Positions 23,777 through 31,224 of a DNA stretch of 40,479 bases are shown piece after piece. The notes under the pieces were generated by a model, which made no database searches, was not told the origin of the DNA, and saw nothing but the letters and a program-made list of their open reading frames with translations. The stretch's first letter is position 1. The number at the start of each line of letters is the position of its first letter. Source of the stretch: Anaerolineae bacterium (GTDB taxonomy: Bacteria > Chloroflexota > Anaerolineae > Aggregatilineales > Phototrophicaceae); assembly GCA_016788625.1 (NCBI GenBank), contig JAEUQX010000068.1, forward strand, positions 1 through 40,479, written 5' to 3'. A program made the translations under genes and the position numbers.

Positions 23777-24517
23777 GTGCGCCGTCTTGCTTTATGCCTG
23801 ATTCTCATCGTCCTGGTCGCGGCTGGCTGCAACGCTGGCGGAACCAGTCCCACTCCTGAACCAACACCCAGCCCTGCCGACCTGCTCCTGCAAGCGAGCA
23901 GCAACACCCGCGCGGCCAGCACGCTGCGAGTCTCCGTTGACCGTGCCGGGGCGGAATATTTCTTCGAGACTGATTTTGGCGTTGTCCTGTTCAATTCGCT
24001 CAAGGGGCAGTACGTCGCTCCGGATGTCATTCAGGCGTCAGCGCGCGTGCTGCTGGGCAATCTGCCGCTGGATGTGGACATCTTCGCGCGCGGGGCTGAC
24101 CAGTGGATTCGCGGCGTGTTCACCAACATGGAATGGCAGAACGCGATTCTGGCTGAGGGTTTTGACCCGCAGACGTTGATCGCGACCGAAGACTCCGGTT
24201 TACAGGCGGCGCTCAAGTCGCTGCGCAATCTGTCGTTCGTGGGCGAAACGGCGCTGGAAGATGGCACGGCGGCCTATCATCTGTCATCGGTTGCGAATGG
24301 CGAGGATGTCTCCGCGCTGATCGTCAACATTGTGCAGATGACGGGCGAAGTAACCGTAGATGTGTTCATCGACCGCGAACGCCTGCTGCCGCTCAAATTC
24401 GTGATCGTGCAGCCGCCAACAGGCGCACAGACGGCCACGCCGGGGCCGACCACCTGGACAATTGAGTTCTATGACTTCGACGCCGACCCGGAACTGAACG
24501 GCCCAGAGGGAGCATAA
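23777..24517 (+). CDS. Lipoprotein of the LppX/LprAFG type, paired with an MFS exporter
   Basis: A 246-residue lipoprotein. The signal peptide RRLALCLILIVLVAAGC carries a clear lipobox (VAAGC) and is followed by a Thr/Pro-rich linker. The body (ADLLLQASSNTRAASTLRVS, LKGQYVAPDVIQASARVLLG, ADQWIRGVFTN, LEDGTAAYHLSSVANGEDVS) has the order and spacing of the LppX/LprAFG fold. This fold binds lipids in a large cavity (mycobacterial LprG carries acylated lipids to the outer envelope). The start is placed at GTG 23777 behind AAGGA; an in-frame ATG at 23756 is possible. The MFS gene follows after 7 bases, as in the lprG-Rv1410c operon. A TATACT box lies at 23739. Confidence 0.82.
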   Translation: MRRLALCLILIVLVAAGCNAGGTSPTPEPTPSPADLLLQASSNTRAASTLRVSVDRAGAEYFFETDFGVVLFNSLKGQYVAPDVIQASARVLLGNLPLDVDIFARGADQWIRGVFTNMEWQNAILAEGFDPQTLIATEDSGLQAALKSLRNLSFVGETALEDGTAAYHLSSVANGEDVSALIVNIVQMTGEVTVDVFIDRERLLPLKFVIVQPPTGAQTATPGPTTWTIEFYDFDADPELNGPEGA

Positions 24518-24524
24518 GCACTTC

Positions 24525-26141
24525 ATGACTGTTCGCACCGACCGCGCCATCAACCCCTGGCTCGTCCTGGGTTTGATCTGCCTGCCCGTCTTCATCGGCT
24601 CGCTCGATCTGACGATTGTCTCGGCGTTCCTGCCGGAGATCGTGCTGGACCTGAACCTGCCGCTGCAAACTGCCCTGGACGATGCCGCCTGGGTCGTCAG
24701 CGGCTATCTGCTGGCCTACGCCGTCAGTATGACCTTCATGGGGCGCGTCAGCGATCTGGTGGGCAGGCGGCGCGTCTATATCGCCTGCCTGCTGATCTTC
24801 ATCGTGGGTTCAATCCTGGTGGCGACGGCGCACCAGTGGCCGACCGACTTTCTGTACTCGATCTTCCGTCGTCTGGGGCAGCGCCCGGAACGCGAGGTCG
24901 TCACGCTGATCGCCATCGTCATTGGGCGCGTGATCCAGGCGCTCGGCGCGGGCGCGCTCGTGCCCGTGAGTCTGGCGCTGGTCGGCGACCTGTTCCCGCC
25001 AGAGCGTCGCGCGCAGCCGCTCGGCGTGATCGGCGCAGTCGATACGCTCGGCTGGGTGCTGGGGCATCTGTATGGCGGTATCCTGGTGCAGTTCCTGCCC
25101 TGGCAGGATTTGTTCTGGATCAATGTACCCATCACACTGGTGATCCTGGTGCTGACGTTGTGGGCACTGCGACGCGTCCCGGTACGCCGCGCGGTGGGGC
25201 GCTTCGACCTGCCCGGCACGCTGCTGATCACGCTGGCGCTGCTCGGCCTGATTCTCGGTTTGGGCGCAAACATCGAGGTATCCAGCACGACGGGCAGTTT
25301 CGAGGAAATGAACCAGCTCCCGCCCTATGCCGCGCCCGTACTGACTATGGCGCTGCTGGCCTTCATCGGCTTCATCCTGGTCGAGCGGCGCGTCAAAGAC
25401 CCGCTGATCAACCTGTCGATGTTCCGTAATCGAGGGCTGTCGGCGGCATCGGTGGTCAATCTGCTGGTTGGCTTCTGCCTGATGATCGGGCTGGTGAGTG
25501 TTCCAATCCTGGTCAACATGCGCACGGAGGACCCGACCAAGATCACGGAGGCGGCCTTGCAGGTGGGTATCCTGCTCTCTGCGCTGACCGTGCCTATGGC
25601 GCTGGCGGCAGTACCCGGGGGTTGGTTGAGCGAGCGCATCGGCTATCAACGCACGACGGTGCTGGGGCTGGGCACATCTATCGTCGGCTTCCTGCTGATC
25701 TGGCAGACCTGGCGCATTGACTTGCCGGATGGGATCATCGCAGTAGAAATGGCGCTGGTTGGCATCGGGCTGGGGCTGACGTTCTCGCCCATCAGCGCGG
25801 CGGTGATCAACGCGGCGGACGACGAGCATCGCGGCGTGGCTTCGGCGCTGGTCATCATCCTGCGGCTGATCGGCATGACGGTGGCCGTCTCGCTGCTGAC
25901 CGGGCTGGCGCTCAACCGCGTCAACGTGCTGGCGAGCGCGGAACTGGGCAGCGCGATCACTGATCCACAGGTTGTCATCAATGTCTACGCGCGCACGACG
26001 GTTCGGGTGCTGGCGGATATGGGCTTGCTCGGCGCAGTGGTCGCGGGCGCAGCGCTCATCCCGGCGGTGCTGGGGCTGCGGCGCACGGCGACGACCACAC
26101 CAATGCCCACCGAGCGCCTGACGCATCCGACGGGCGATTAA
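24525..26141 (+). CDS. MFS exporter of the DHA2 (14-TM) family
   Basis: A 538-residue major facilitator transporter with about 14 membrane helices. Motif A is clear in GRVSDLVGRRRVY between helices 2 and 3, and the start IGSLDLTIVSAFLPEIV is typical of drug:H+ antiporter family 2 (QacA/EmrB, mycobacterial P55). A long loop with FSSIFRRLG-type residues (DFLYSIFRRLGQRPEREV) lies between helices 3 and 4. It starts 7 bases after the LppX/LprAFG-type lipoprotein gene, the same pair that exports lipids in mycobacteria, so lipid or amphiphile export is likely but not proven. The pth gene begins 18 bases after its stop. Confidence 0.92.
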   Translation: MTVRTDRAINPWLVLGLICLPVFIGSLDLTIVSAFLPEIVLDLNLPLQTALDDAAWVVSGYLLAYAVSMTFMGRVSDLVGRRRVYIACLLIFIVGSILVATAHQWPTDFLYSIFRRLGQRPEREVVTLIAIVIGRVIQALGAGALVPVSLALVGDLFPPERRAQPLGVIGAVDTLGWVLGHLYGGILVQFLPWQDLFWINVPITLVILVLTLWALRRVPVRRAVGRFDLPGTLLITLALLGLILGLGANIEVSSTTGSFEEMNQLPPYAAPVLTMALLAFIGFILVERRVKDPLINLSMFRNRGLSAASVVNLLVGFCLMIGLVSVPILVNMRTEDPTKITEAALQVGILLSALTVPMALAAVPGGWLSERIGYQRTTVLGLGTSIVGFLLIWQTWRIDLPDGIIAVEMALVGIGLGLTFSPISAAVINAADDEHRGVASALVIILRLIGMTVAVSLLTGLALNRVNVLASAELGSAITDPQVVINVYARTTVRVLADMGLLGAVVAGAALIPAVLGLRRTATTTPMPTERLTHPTGD

Positions 26142-26159
26142 CGTATTGAGGTTCTTTAC

Positions 26160-26786
26160 ATGACCGATTGGTATCTGATCATCGGGTTGGGCAACCCCGG
26201 CAAAGAGTATGCGGAGACGCGCCACAACGTTGGCTTTCGTGTGCTGGACGAACTGGCACGGCGGCACGGGTTGAGCTTCGGCAAGACCGAGCGCAAAGCC
26301 ATGTCCGCCAGCGGCATGATTCACGGCAGGAAGGTGGTGCTGACCAAGCCGCAGACCTATATGAACCTGAGTGGTGAGGCGGTGCGTTCGCTGGTCGATT
26401 TCTACAAGGTCGAACTGCCGCGCATCCTGGTCGTCTCCGATGATCTCGACATCCCGCTCGGCACGATTCGGCTGCGGCAGTCCGGCGGCGCGGGCGGGCA
26501 GAACGGCATCAAGAGCGTCATCCAGCACCTGGGCACGCAGGATTTCAACCGCCTGCGCTTCGGCATCGGGCGTCCGCCGGGCAAGATGGCCCCGCGCGAT
26601 TATGTGCTGAGCGTCTTCAAGGGCGACGACGCCATCCTGGCCGCGCAGGTCGTGGATCGGGCGAGCGACGCCGTAGAGACCTGGCTGAAGGATGGCATTG
26701 ACCTCGCCATGACGCGCCACAACGGCAATATCGATGAGCCGAAGCCGACGGCGAAAGAACCCGTTAAACCGCGAGTGGAGGACTGA
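26160..26786 (+). CDS. pth: Peptidyl-tRNA hydrolase
   Basis: Pth cleaves peptidyl-tRNA released from stalled ribosomes, recycling tRNA in the cytoplasm. The 208-residue product has the opening YLIIGLGNPGKEYAETRHNV, which includes the catalytic His of the RHNVGF motif, the KPQTYMNLSGEAV segment with the substrate-binding Asn, the Asp of SDDLDIPLG and the GGAGGQNGIKSVIQHLG motif. A polar Pro/Lys-rich tail of about 20 residues extends past the usual end. It lies 18 bases after the MFS gene and 2 before the DUF2087 gene. Confidence 0.97.
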   Translation: MTDWYLIIGLGNPGKEYAETRHNVGFRVLDELARRHGLSFGKTERKAMSASGMIHGRKVVLTKPQTYMNLSGEAVRSLVDFYKVELPRILVVSDDLDIPLGTIRLRQSGGAGGQNGIKSVIQHLGTQDFNRLRFGIGRPPGKMAPRDYVLSVFKGDDAILAAQVVDRASDAVETWLKDGIDLAMTRHNGNIDEPKPTAKEPVKPRVED

Positions 26787-26788
26787 GC

Positions 26789-27073
26789 ATGGCCGCGCCG
26801 CCTGAACTGAAGACCTTTCTGGATGACGAGGAGCGTCTGGCGCAGTGGCCGAGCAAGCGCGAGGTGCAGCTCATCGCCATCGATTTCCTGGCCGGGCACT
26901 TTGAGGTTGAACGAGTCTACACAGAGCGCGAGGTGAACAATCTGCTCAACAAGTGGCACACGTTCGGTGACCCGGCGCTGCTGCGGCGCGAACTATTCGA
27001 GCGCGGGCATCTCAACCGCTCAAAGGACGGCTCGGAGTACTGGGCAACGCCGAACACGACGATGCTGTCATGA
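26789..27073 (+). CDS. DUF2087-domain protein
   Basis: A 94-residue protein consisting of a DUF2087 domain. The diagnostic part is YTEREVNNLLNKWHTFGDPA followed by LLRRELFERGHLNRSKDGSE and a Tyr-Trp ending. The domain resembles a winged helix and often occurs fused to transcription-factor or acetyltransferase domains. Here it stands alone, so a small regulator role is only a guess. It follows pth by 2 bases, and its stop overlaps the ATG of the metallophosphoesterase gene by four bases, so it is translated from the same message. Confidence 0.88.
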   Translation: MAAPPELKTFLDDEERLAQWPSKREVQLIAIDFLAGHFEVERVYTEREVNNLLNKWHTFGDPALLRRELFERGHLNRSKDGSEYWATPNTTMLS

Positions 27074-27699
27074 AAATCGGCCTGATCGCGGACGTGCACG
27101 CCGACCTGCCGTCGCTGCGGCGCGCGCTGGACATCCTCGACGGGCAGGGCGTGCAGCAGGTGGTCTGCGCGGGCGATCTGGTGGGCAAGGGGCTGGACGG
27201 CGACGCGGTGGTGCGGCTGCTGCGCGAACGTGACATCCCCTGCGTGCTGGGCAACCACGACGCCGACGCCGAGCAGAACAACGCCTGGCTGTCGCGGCGC
27301 TATGGCCGTGACCATGCGATGATTCTGGACGCGGAGACGGCGCAGTACACCGCGCGCCTGCCCGACCATCTGCGCTTCGAGTGGGCCGGGCTGCGCGCCT
27401 ACATGACGCACGGCACGCCCTGGAGCAACCTCGATTATCTCTTCCCGTTCTCGAAAACAGAGACCTTCAGGCAGGTCGTCACGGCGGCACAGTCCGATCT
27501 GATCATCCTCGGCCACACGCACGCACCGATGCTGGCGCAGGTGGGTGCGGCCTGGGTCGTCAACTCCGGCTCGGTATGCGGCGAACGTTCGGACGGCAGC
27601 AGCACGTGCGCGGTCGTCACGCTGCCCACGCTGCATGTGCAGCACTACAACGTGCTGACGGGTGAGCGGGTGAACGCGCCGTTCGTCCGTCACGAATGA
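27070..27699 (+). CDS. Calcineurin-like metallophosphoesterase (YfcE/MJ0936 type)
   Basis: A 209-residue phosphoesterase of the small calcineurin-like family, which hydrolyses phosphodiesters with a two-metal centre. All metal motifs are visible: DVHAD (residues 9-13), AGDLVGKG, GNHDA, then the His of MTHGTPWS and GHTHAPM. Substrate is unknown; relatives act on small phosphodiesters. The ATG overlaps the previous stop as ATGA. It is the last gene of a five-gene run and converges with the minus-strand gene at 27706, leaving only 6 bases between them and no room for a terminator. Confidence 0.93.
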   Translation: MKIGLIADVHADLPSLRRALDILDGQGVQQVVCAGDLVGKGLDGDAVVRLLRERDIPCVLGNHDADAEQNNAWLSRRYGRDHAMILDAETAQYTARLPDHLRFEWAGLRAYMTHGTPWSNLDYLFPFSKTETFRQVVTAAQSDLIILGHTHAPMLAQVGAAWVVNSGSVCGERSDGSSTCAVVTLPTLHVQHYNVLTGERVNAPFVRHE

Positions 27700-27705
27700 T
27701 GCGGG

Positions 27706-28029
27706 TTAACTCTGTGTCGCCACCCAGGCGTTGTAGTCCTCTTCGCTGACCTGCTCGCCATCCATGACTTCGATCTCGCGCACGCGGCGGTCTGCGCCAA
27801 AGCTGATGTACAGTTCAGCGCTGCGGGTGCACTTGTAGGTAGTGCCGCGCACCGACTTCCGCACGAAGTAACTGCGGTTGTCGTCTTCCAGGCTCAGGTC
27901 GTTGTTGGGGTCAATCCGCACGCGCACGACTTCCTGGCAGCCGCGCGGCCTGATATAAAAATACAGCCCAATATCCCCACGGCCGGGAGCACCCGCGCCG
28001 CCGCCCAACAGCTTCCGCAAGAAATCCAT
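27706..28029 (-). CDS. Small protein of unknown function
   Basis: A 107-residue protein, MDFLRKLLGGGAGAPGRGD at the start, then a beta-rich domain (IGLYFYIRPRGCQEVVRVRI, SYFVRKSVRGTTYKCTRSAE, LYISFGADRRVREIEVMDGE). Two Cys residues sit in GCQE and KCTR, which could bind a metal or pair with each other. No signal peptide or membrane segment is seen. The ATG at 28029 with GGAGG eight bases upstream is preferred to the TTG six bases earlier. Relatives probably exist across Chloroflexota, but I cannot name a family. Confidence 0.75.
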   Translation of the reverse strand: MDFLRKLLGGGAGAPGRGDIGLYFYIRPRGCQEVVRVRIDPNNDLSLEDDNRSYFVRKSVRGTTYKCTRSAELYISFGADRRVREIEVMDGEQVSEEDYNAWVATQS

Positions 28030-28161
28030 CGTCAACGCCTCCGCAACATCGTAGAAAACTATCCCTGAATTGTAGCCGATTGCCGGGCTGTTTTCCTTCC
28101 TGTCGCAGCTCTCGTGAGGGCCACGGGAATCCGATCAGGACAGGACACGTGATTCAGCGCG

Positions 28162-28224
28162 CCTGTAGCGACAGGTGAAAACGAAATACCACAGCCGTAG
28201 AGCGGCGTTGAAATCAGCCGCTAC
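28162..28224. repeat. Small intergenic hairpins after carA
   Basis: CCTGT-AGCG-ACAGG (28162-28175) and GTAGAGCGGC/GCCGCTAC (28197-28206 with 28217-28224, 2-base bulge) lie downstream of carA. The second overlaps its stop codon. Neither has a T run. They may be REP-like elements or weak terminators. Confidence 0.4.
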
Positions 28225-29354
28225 TTCGTTACAGCCTGCCCCTGCTGCACACGCCCGACGAACTCGTCGAACAGGTACAGCGAATCATGCGGGCCGGGCG
28301 AGGCTTCCGGGTGATACTGCACGCTGAATGCACCCAGTTCGACATGGCGCAGCCCTTCAACGGTGTTGTCGTTCAGGTTGATGTGCGTGATCTCTGCGCC
28401 GGAAAGGTCGCTGTCCGGTGTGACCGCGAAGCCGTGATTGTGGCTGCTGATTTCGACCACGTCCGTGAGCAGGTTTTTGACGGGCTGGTTGCCGCCGCGA
28501 TGGCCGAAGCGCATCTTTTCTGTCTTGCCGCCCAGCGCCAGCCCCAGGATTTGATGCCCCAGGCAGATGCCGAAGACCGGCACTTGACCGAGCAGGGCGC
28601 GCACGTTGTCAATCGCGTAGGTGACGGCGGCGGGGTCGCCGGGGCCGTTGCTGAGGAACACGCCCGCCGGGTTGAGCGCCAGCACCTCGCTTGCGGGCGT
28701 CTGTGCCGGGACGACGGTCACACGCAGCCCTCGGTCGGTGAGCAGTCGCAGGATATTGTGCTTGATGCCAAAGTCATAGGCCACGACCAGCGGGCCTGCC
28801 GGGTTGTAGCGGTGGTCGCGATACCACTGCGGATCGCTGCGTTCCGTCCAGTGATAGGTCTCCGCGCAGGTCACGTCGTCCACCAGATTCCAGCCGGACA
28901 TATCCGGGGACTGCCGCGCCACTTCGACCAGCGCCGCTGGATCAGCCGCCGCCGGGCCGTGCGCGATGGCCGCGCGCATCACGCCGCTGCTGCGGATGTG
29001 CCGCACCAGTGCGCGGGTCGCCACCTCGCTGATACCGATCACGCCCTGCGCCTTGAGGTAAGCGTCCAGGTCGCCCTGTTCGCGCCAGTTGCTCACCACC
29101 GGGCTGAGCGAACGCACGACGAAGCCAGAGACCCACACGCGCTCCGACTCGACATCGTGCAGGTTGACGCCCGTGTTGCCGACATGCGCGACCGTCATCG
29201 TGACGATCTGTTTGTGGTACGACGGGTCGGTGAGGATTTCCTGGTAGCCCGTCATCGAGGTGTTGAAGACGAGTTCGCCCGTCTGCACCCCTTCCGCGCC
29301 AAAGCCTGTTCCGGTGAAGATGCGCCCGTCTTCGAGCGCGAGACATGCTTGCAT
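28221..29354 (-). CDS. carA: Carbamoyl-phosphate synthase small subunit (glutaminase)
   Basis: CarA hydrolyses glutamine and feeds ammonia to CarB to form carbamoyl phosphate for pyrimidine and arginine synthesis. The 377-residue product has the CPSase small-subunit N-terminal domain ([37 protein letters not shown]) and a class I glutamine amidotransferase domain with the nucleophile Cys in [17 protein letters not shown] and the catalytic His-x-Glu in [14 protein letters not shown]. The family start is the ATG at 29354; an in-frame extension to 29420 adds a repeat-derived sequence. No carB or other pyrimidine gene is adjacent. Confidence 0.97.
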   Translation of the reverse strand: MQACLALEDGRIFTGTGFGAEGVQTGELVFNTSMTGYQEILTDPSYHKQIVTMTVAHVGNTGVNLHDVESERVWVSGFVVRSLSPVVSNWREQGDLDAYLKAQGVIGISEVATRALVRHIRSSGVMRAAIAHGPAAADPAALVEVARQSPDMSGWNLVDDVTCAETYHWTERSDPQWYRDHRYNPAGPLVVAYDFGIKHNILRLLTDRGLRVTVVPAQTPASEVLALNPAGVFLSNGPGDPAAVTYAIDNVRALLGQVPVFGICLGHQILGLALGGKTEKMRFGHRGGNQPVKNLLTDVVEISSHNHGFAVTPDSDLSGAEITHINLNDNTVEGLRHVELGAFSVQYHPEASPGPHDSLYLFDEFVGRVQQGQAVTK

Positions 29355-29419
29355 AGGAGTACCTACTGGTAGTGATGAGTGATGGGTAATGACTGATGAG
29401 GCAGGACACAACGAGAACA

Positions 29420-29453
29420 TTCACCGCAGAGGCGCGGAGAAACACAGAGACGG
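29420..29453. repeat. Interspersed CACAGAG-type repeat
   Basis: TTCACCGCAGAGGCGCGGAG followed by AAACACAGAGACGG. The same element recurs inside each of the three 197-bp units at 34901-35467. It lies between divergent carA and the aminotransferase gene. Confidence 0.6.
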
Positions 29454-29490
29454 CGTTGATGCAGTGAGATGGACATAGTCGATACCGCAA

Positions 29491-29520
29491 TTGTTGGCGT
29501 GTCGCGCACAATGATACAAT
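29491..29520 (+). promoter_or_regulatory. Promoter of the aminotransferase gene
   Basis: TTGTTG (29491-29496), an 18-base spacer and TACAAT (29515-29520), with a TGA just before it that makes an extended -10. Transcription would start near 29527, 40 bases before the ATG at 29567. Confidence 0.55.
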
Positions 29521-29566
29521 ATCGCGGCACGTTTTGAAGAATAGTATTCATCAGGATTCCAAGCTC

Positions 29567-30922
29567 ATGCCAACGATTAAGCTCGTTACTGAACTGCCCG
29601 GCCCTCAGTCCAAGGCGCTGGTCGCGCGCCGGGAAGCAGCAACCCCACGCGGCGCGGCCAAGCTGACGCCCGTCGCAATCCTCAAGGCTGAGGGCGCGGC
29701 GCTGACCGACGCCGACGGCAACACGCTGCTGGACTTCGCCGGAGGCATCGGCGCGCTGGCGGTAGGACACTGCCCGCCCACTGTGGTCGCCGCCGTGCAG
29801 CAGCAGGCCGCCGATCTGCTGCACCTGTGCGCCATCGTCGGCACGTATCCCTCGTATGTCGAAGTAGCCGAACTGCTCAACGCCGTCACGCCCGGTGATT
29901 TTCCCAAAAAGTCGGTGCTGCTCAACAGCGGCGCGGAAGGGCTGGAGACAGCGGTCAAGATCGCCCGCAGCGCGACCGGACGCCCGGCCATCATCGTCTT
30001 CGAGGGTGGGTATCATGGCCGCACCAACCTGACGCTGGCTATGACCAGCAAGTACAGCCTGTTCAAGAAGGGCTTTGGGCCGTTCGCGCCGGAAATCTAC
30101 CGCCTGCCGTTCCCTAACGTCTACCGTCGTCCGGCAGGTATGACCGAAGACCAGTACATCGATGACTGCATCGCCCGCCTGGAAAACGCCTTCGTCGCCC
30201 AGGTTGATCCCAGCGCGGTCGCGGCCATCGTGATCGAGACGGTGCAGGGCGAGGGCGGTTTCATCGCCACGCCGCCGCGCTTCTTGCAGCGCATCCGCGA
30301 CCTGTGTACGCAGCACGGCATCGTCTATGTGGCCGACGAGGTGCAGTGCGGCTTCGGGCGCACGGGCAAGCTGTTCGCCGTCGAGCATTATGGCATCGCG
30401 CCGGATCTGATCGTCACGGCCAAGTCGCTGGCGGCGGGGATGCCGTTGGCCGCCGTGACCGGACGCGCGGAGATCATGGATGGGCCGCATCCGGGCGGGT
30501 TGGGTGGCACGTACAGCGGCAATCCGCTGGCCTGCGTGGCCGCCGTCGAGGCCATTAACATGATTCGCCAGCCGGAATTCCTGGCGCGGGCGACCGCGAT
30601 TGGCGCGCGCTTTCGCCAGCACCTGCTCGACCTTCAGGCGGAAATGCCGCTGATCGGGGATGTGCGCGGGCTAGGCCCGATGATGCTGATGGAACTGGTG
30701 AAAGACCGCGAGACGAAAGTGCCCGCGACTGACGAGACGATGCAGATCACGCAGGAGTGCTTCAAGCGCGGCCTGATCGCCATCCGCGCCGGGCTGTACA
30801 GCAACTGCATCCGCTTCCTGCCGCCGCTGAACATCAGCGATGAGCAGGTGGACGAGGGCATGGCGGTGCTGGCCGAGGCGCTGCGCATCGTTGAGAGCAG
30901 CCGCCGCGTGGTAGCGGGATAG
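29567..30922 (+). CDS. Class III PLP aminotransferase, 4-aminobutyrate aminotransferase type
   Basis: A 451-residue pyridoxal-phosphate enzyme, probably moving the amino group of 4-aminobutyrate or a similar omega-amino acid to 2-oxoglutarate. Landmarks are the start of the fold LDFAGGIGALAVGHCPPTVV, the PLP-binding NSGAEGLETAVKIARSATGR, FEGGYHGRTNLTLAMTSKYS, the Asp of VADEVQCGFGRTGKL and the Schiff-base Lys in VTAKSLAAGMPLAAVTGR. Length fits GabT. The ATG at 29567 has AGGA ten bases upstream; a TTG at 29534 lies too close to the promoter. No succinate-semialdehyde dehydrogenase is adjacent, so the exact substrate is inferred. Confidence 0.92.
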   Translation: MPTIKLVTELPGPQSKALVARREAATPRGAAKLTPVAILKAEGAALTDADGNTLLDFAGGIGALAVGHCPPTVVAAVQQQAADLLHLCAIVGTYPSYVEVAELLNAVTPGDFPKKSVLLNSGAEGLETAVKIARSATGRPAIIVFEGGYHGRTNLTLAMTSKYSLFKKGFGPFAPEIYRLPFPNVYRRPAGMTEDQYIDDCIARLENAFVAQVDPSAVAAIVIETVQGEGGFIATPPRFLQRIRDLCTQHGIVYVADEVQCGFGRTGKLFAVEHYGIAPDLIVTAKSLAAGMPLAAVTGRAEIMDGPHPGGLGGTYSGNPLACVAAVEAINMIRQPEFLARATAIGARFRQHLLDLQAEMPLIGDVRGLGPMMLMELVKDRETKVPATDETMQITQECFKRGLIAIRAGLYSNCIRFLPPLNISDEQVDEGMAVLAEALRIVESSRRVVAG

Positions 30923-30936
30923 ACTGCGAGGTGGGA

Positions 30937-30965
30937 GGGGGCGTAGGGCAGCTTCCTGCGCCCCC
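30937..30965 (+). terminator. GC-rich hairpin after the aminotransferase gene
   Basis: GGGGGCGTAGG (30937-30947) pairs with CCTGCGCCCCC (30955-30965) over 11 bp with one G-U pair and a 7-base loop, 15 bases past the stop. The T run is missing. Confidence 0.55.
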
Positions 30966-30981
30966 GAAGGGCGATTGACAC

Positions 30982-31207
30982 TCAGGTGGTCGGCAGCGAG
31001 AATGCCCAGGCTTCAACATGGGTGTGGCACTGCTCAGGATGTTCGAGGATCAGCTTTTCAGCGTAAGCAGCGGCGGCCGCAGTTGGGACAGACGCGCGCG
31101 GGAGCGTTCTCGAAAATATGCCACGTCCCCTTGCGGCTCATGGTCAAGGTGACGAGTTTGCGCTCCTGCGGCAGATGCGTGTCACAGAATTCACATGGTA
31201 AGAACGT
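30982..31207 (-). pseudogene. Broken YgiT-type zinc-finger protein
   Basis: On the minus strand a frame from about 31207 reads FLPCEFCDTHLPQERKLVTL and continues through GTWHIFENAPARVCPNCG. That gives two CxxC pairs 31 residues apart, the pattern of YgiT-type (MqsA N-terminal) zinc fingers. Just after CPNCG the frame hits a stop, but shifting by one base continues AAAYAEKLILEHPEQCHTHV to a stop at 30982. No ATG or GTG precedes the first Cys pair; the expected position has ACG. So both the start and the frame are damaged, or the assembly has errors. YgiT proteins are often antitoxins; no toxin gene is adjacent. Confidence 0.65.
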
Positions 31208-31224
31208 TGAGAACTCTCTAGCGC

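Noticed and set aside
24810-26720. 636-codon minus-strand frame opposite the MFS and pth genes
   Set aside because: It crosses two well-supported genes and their junction and has an Arg/His/Gln-rich antisense composition.
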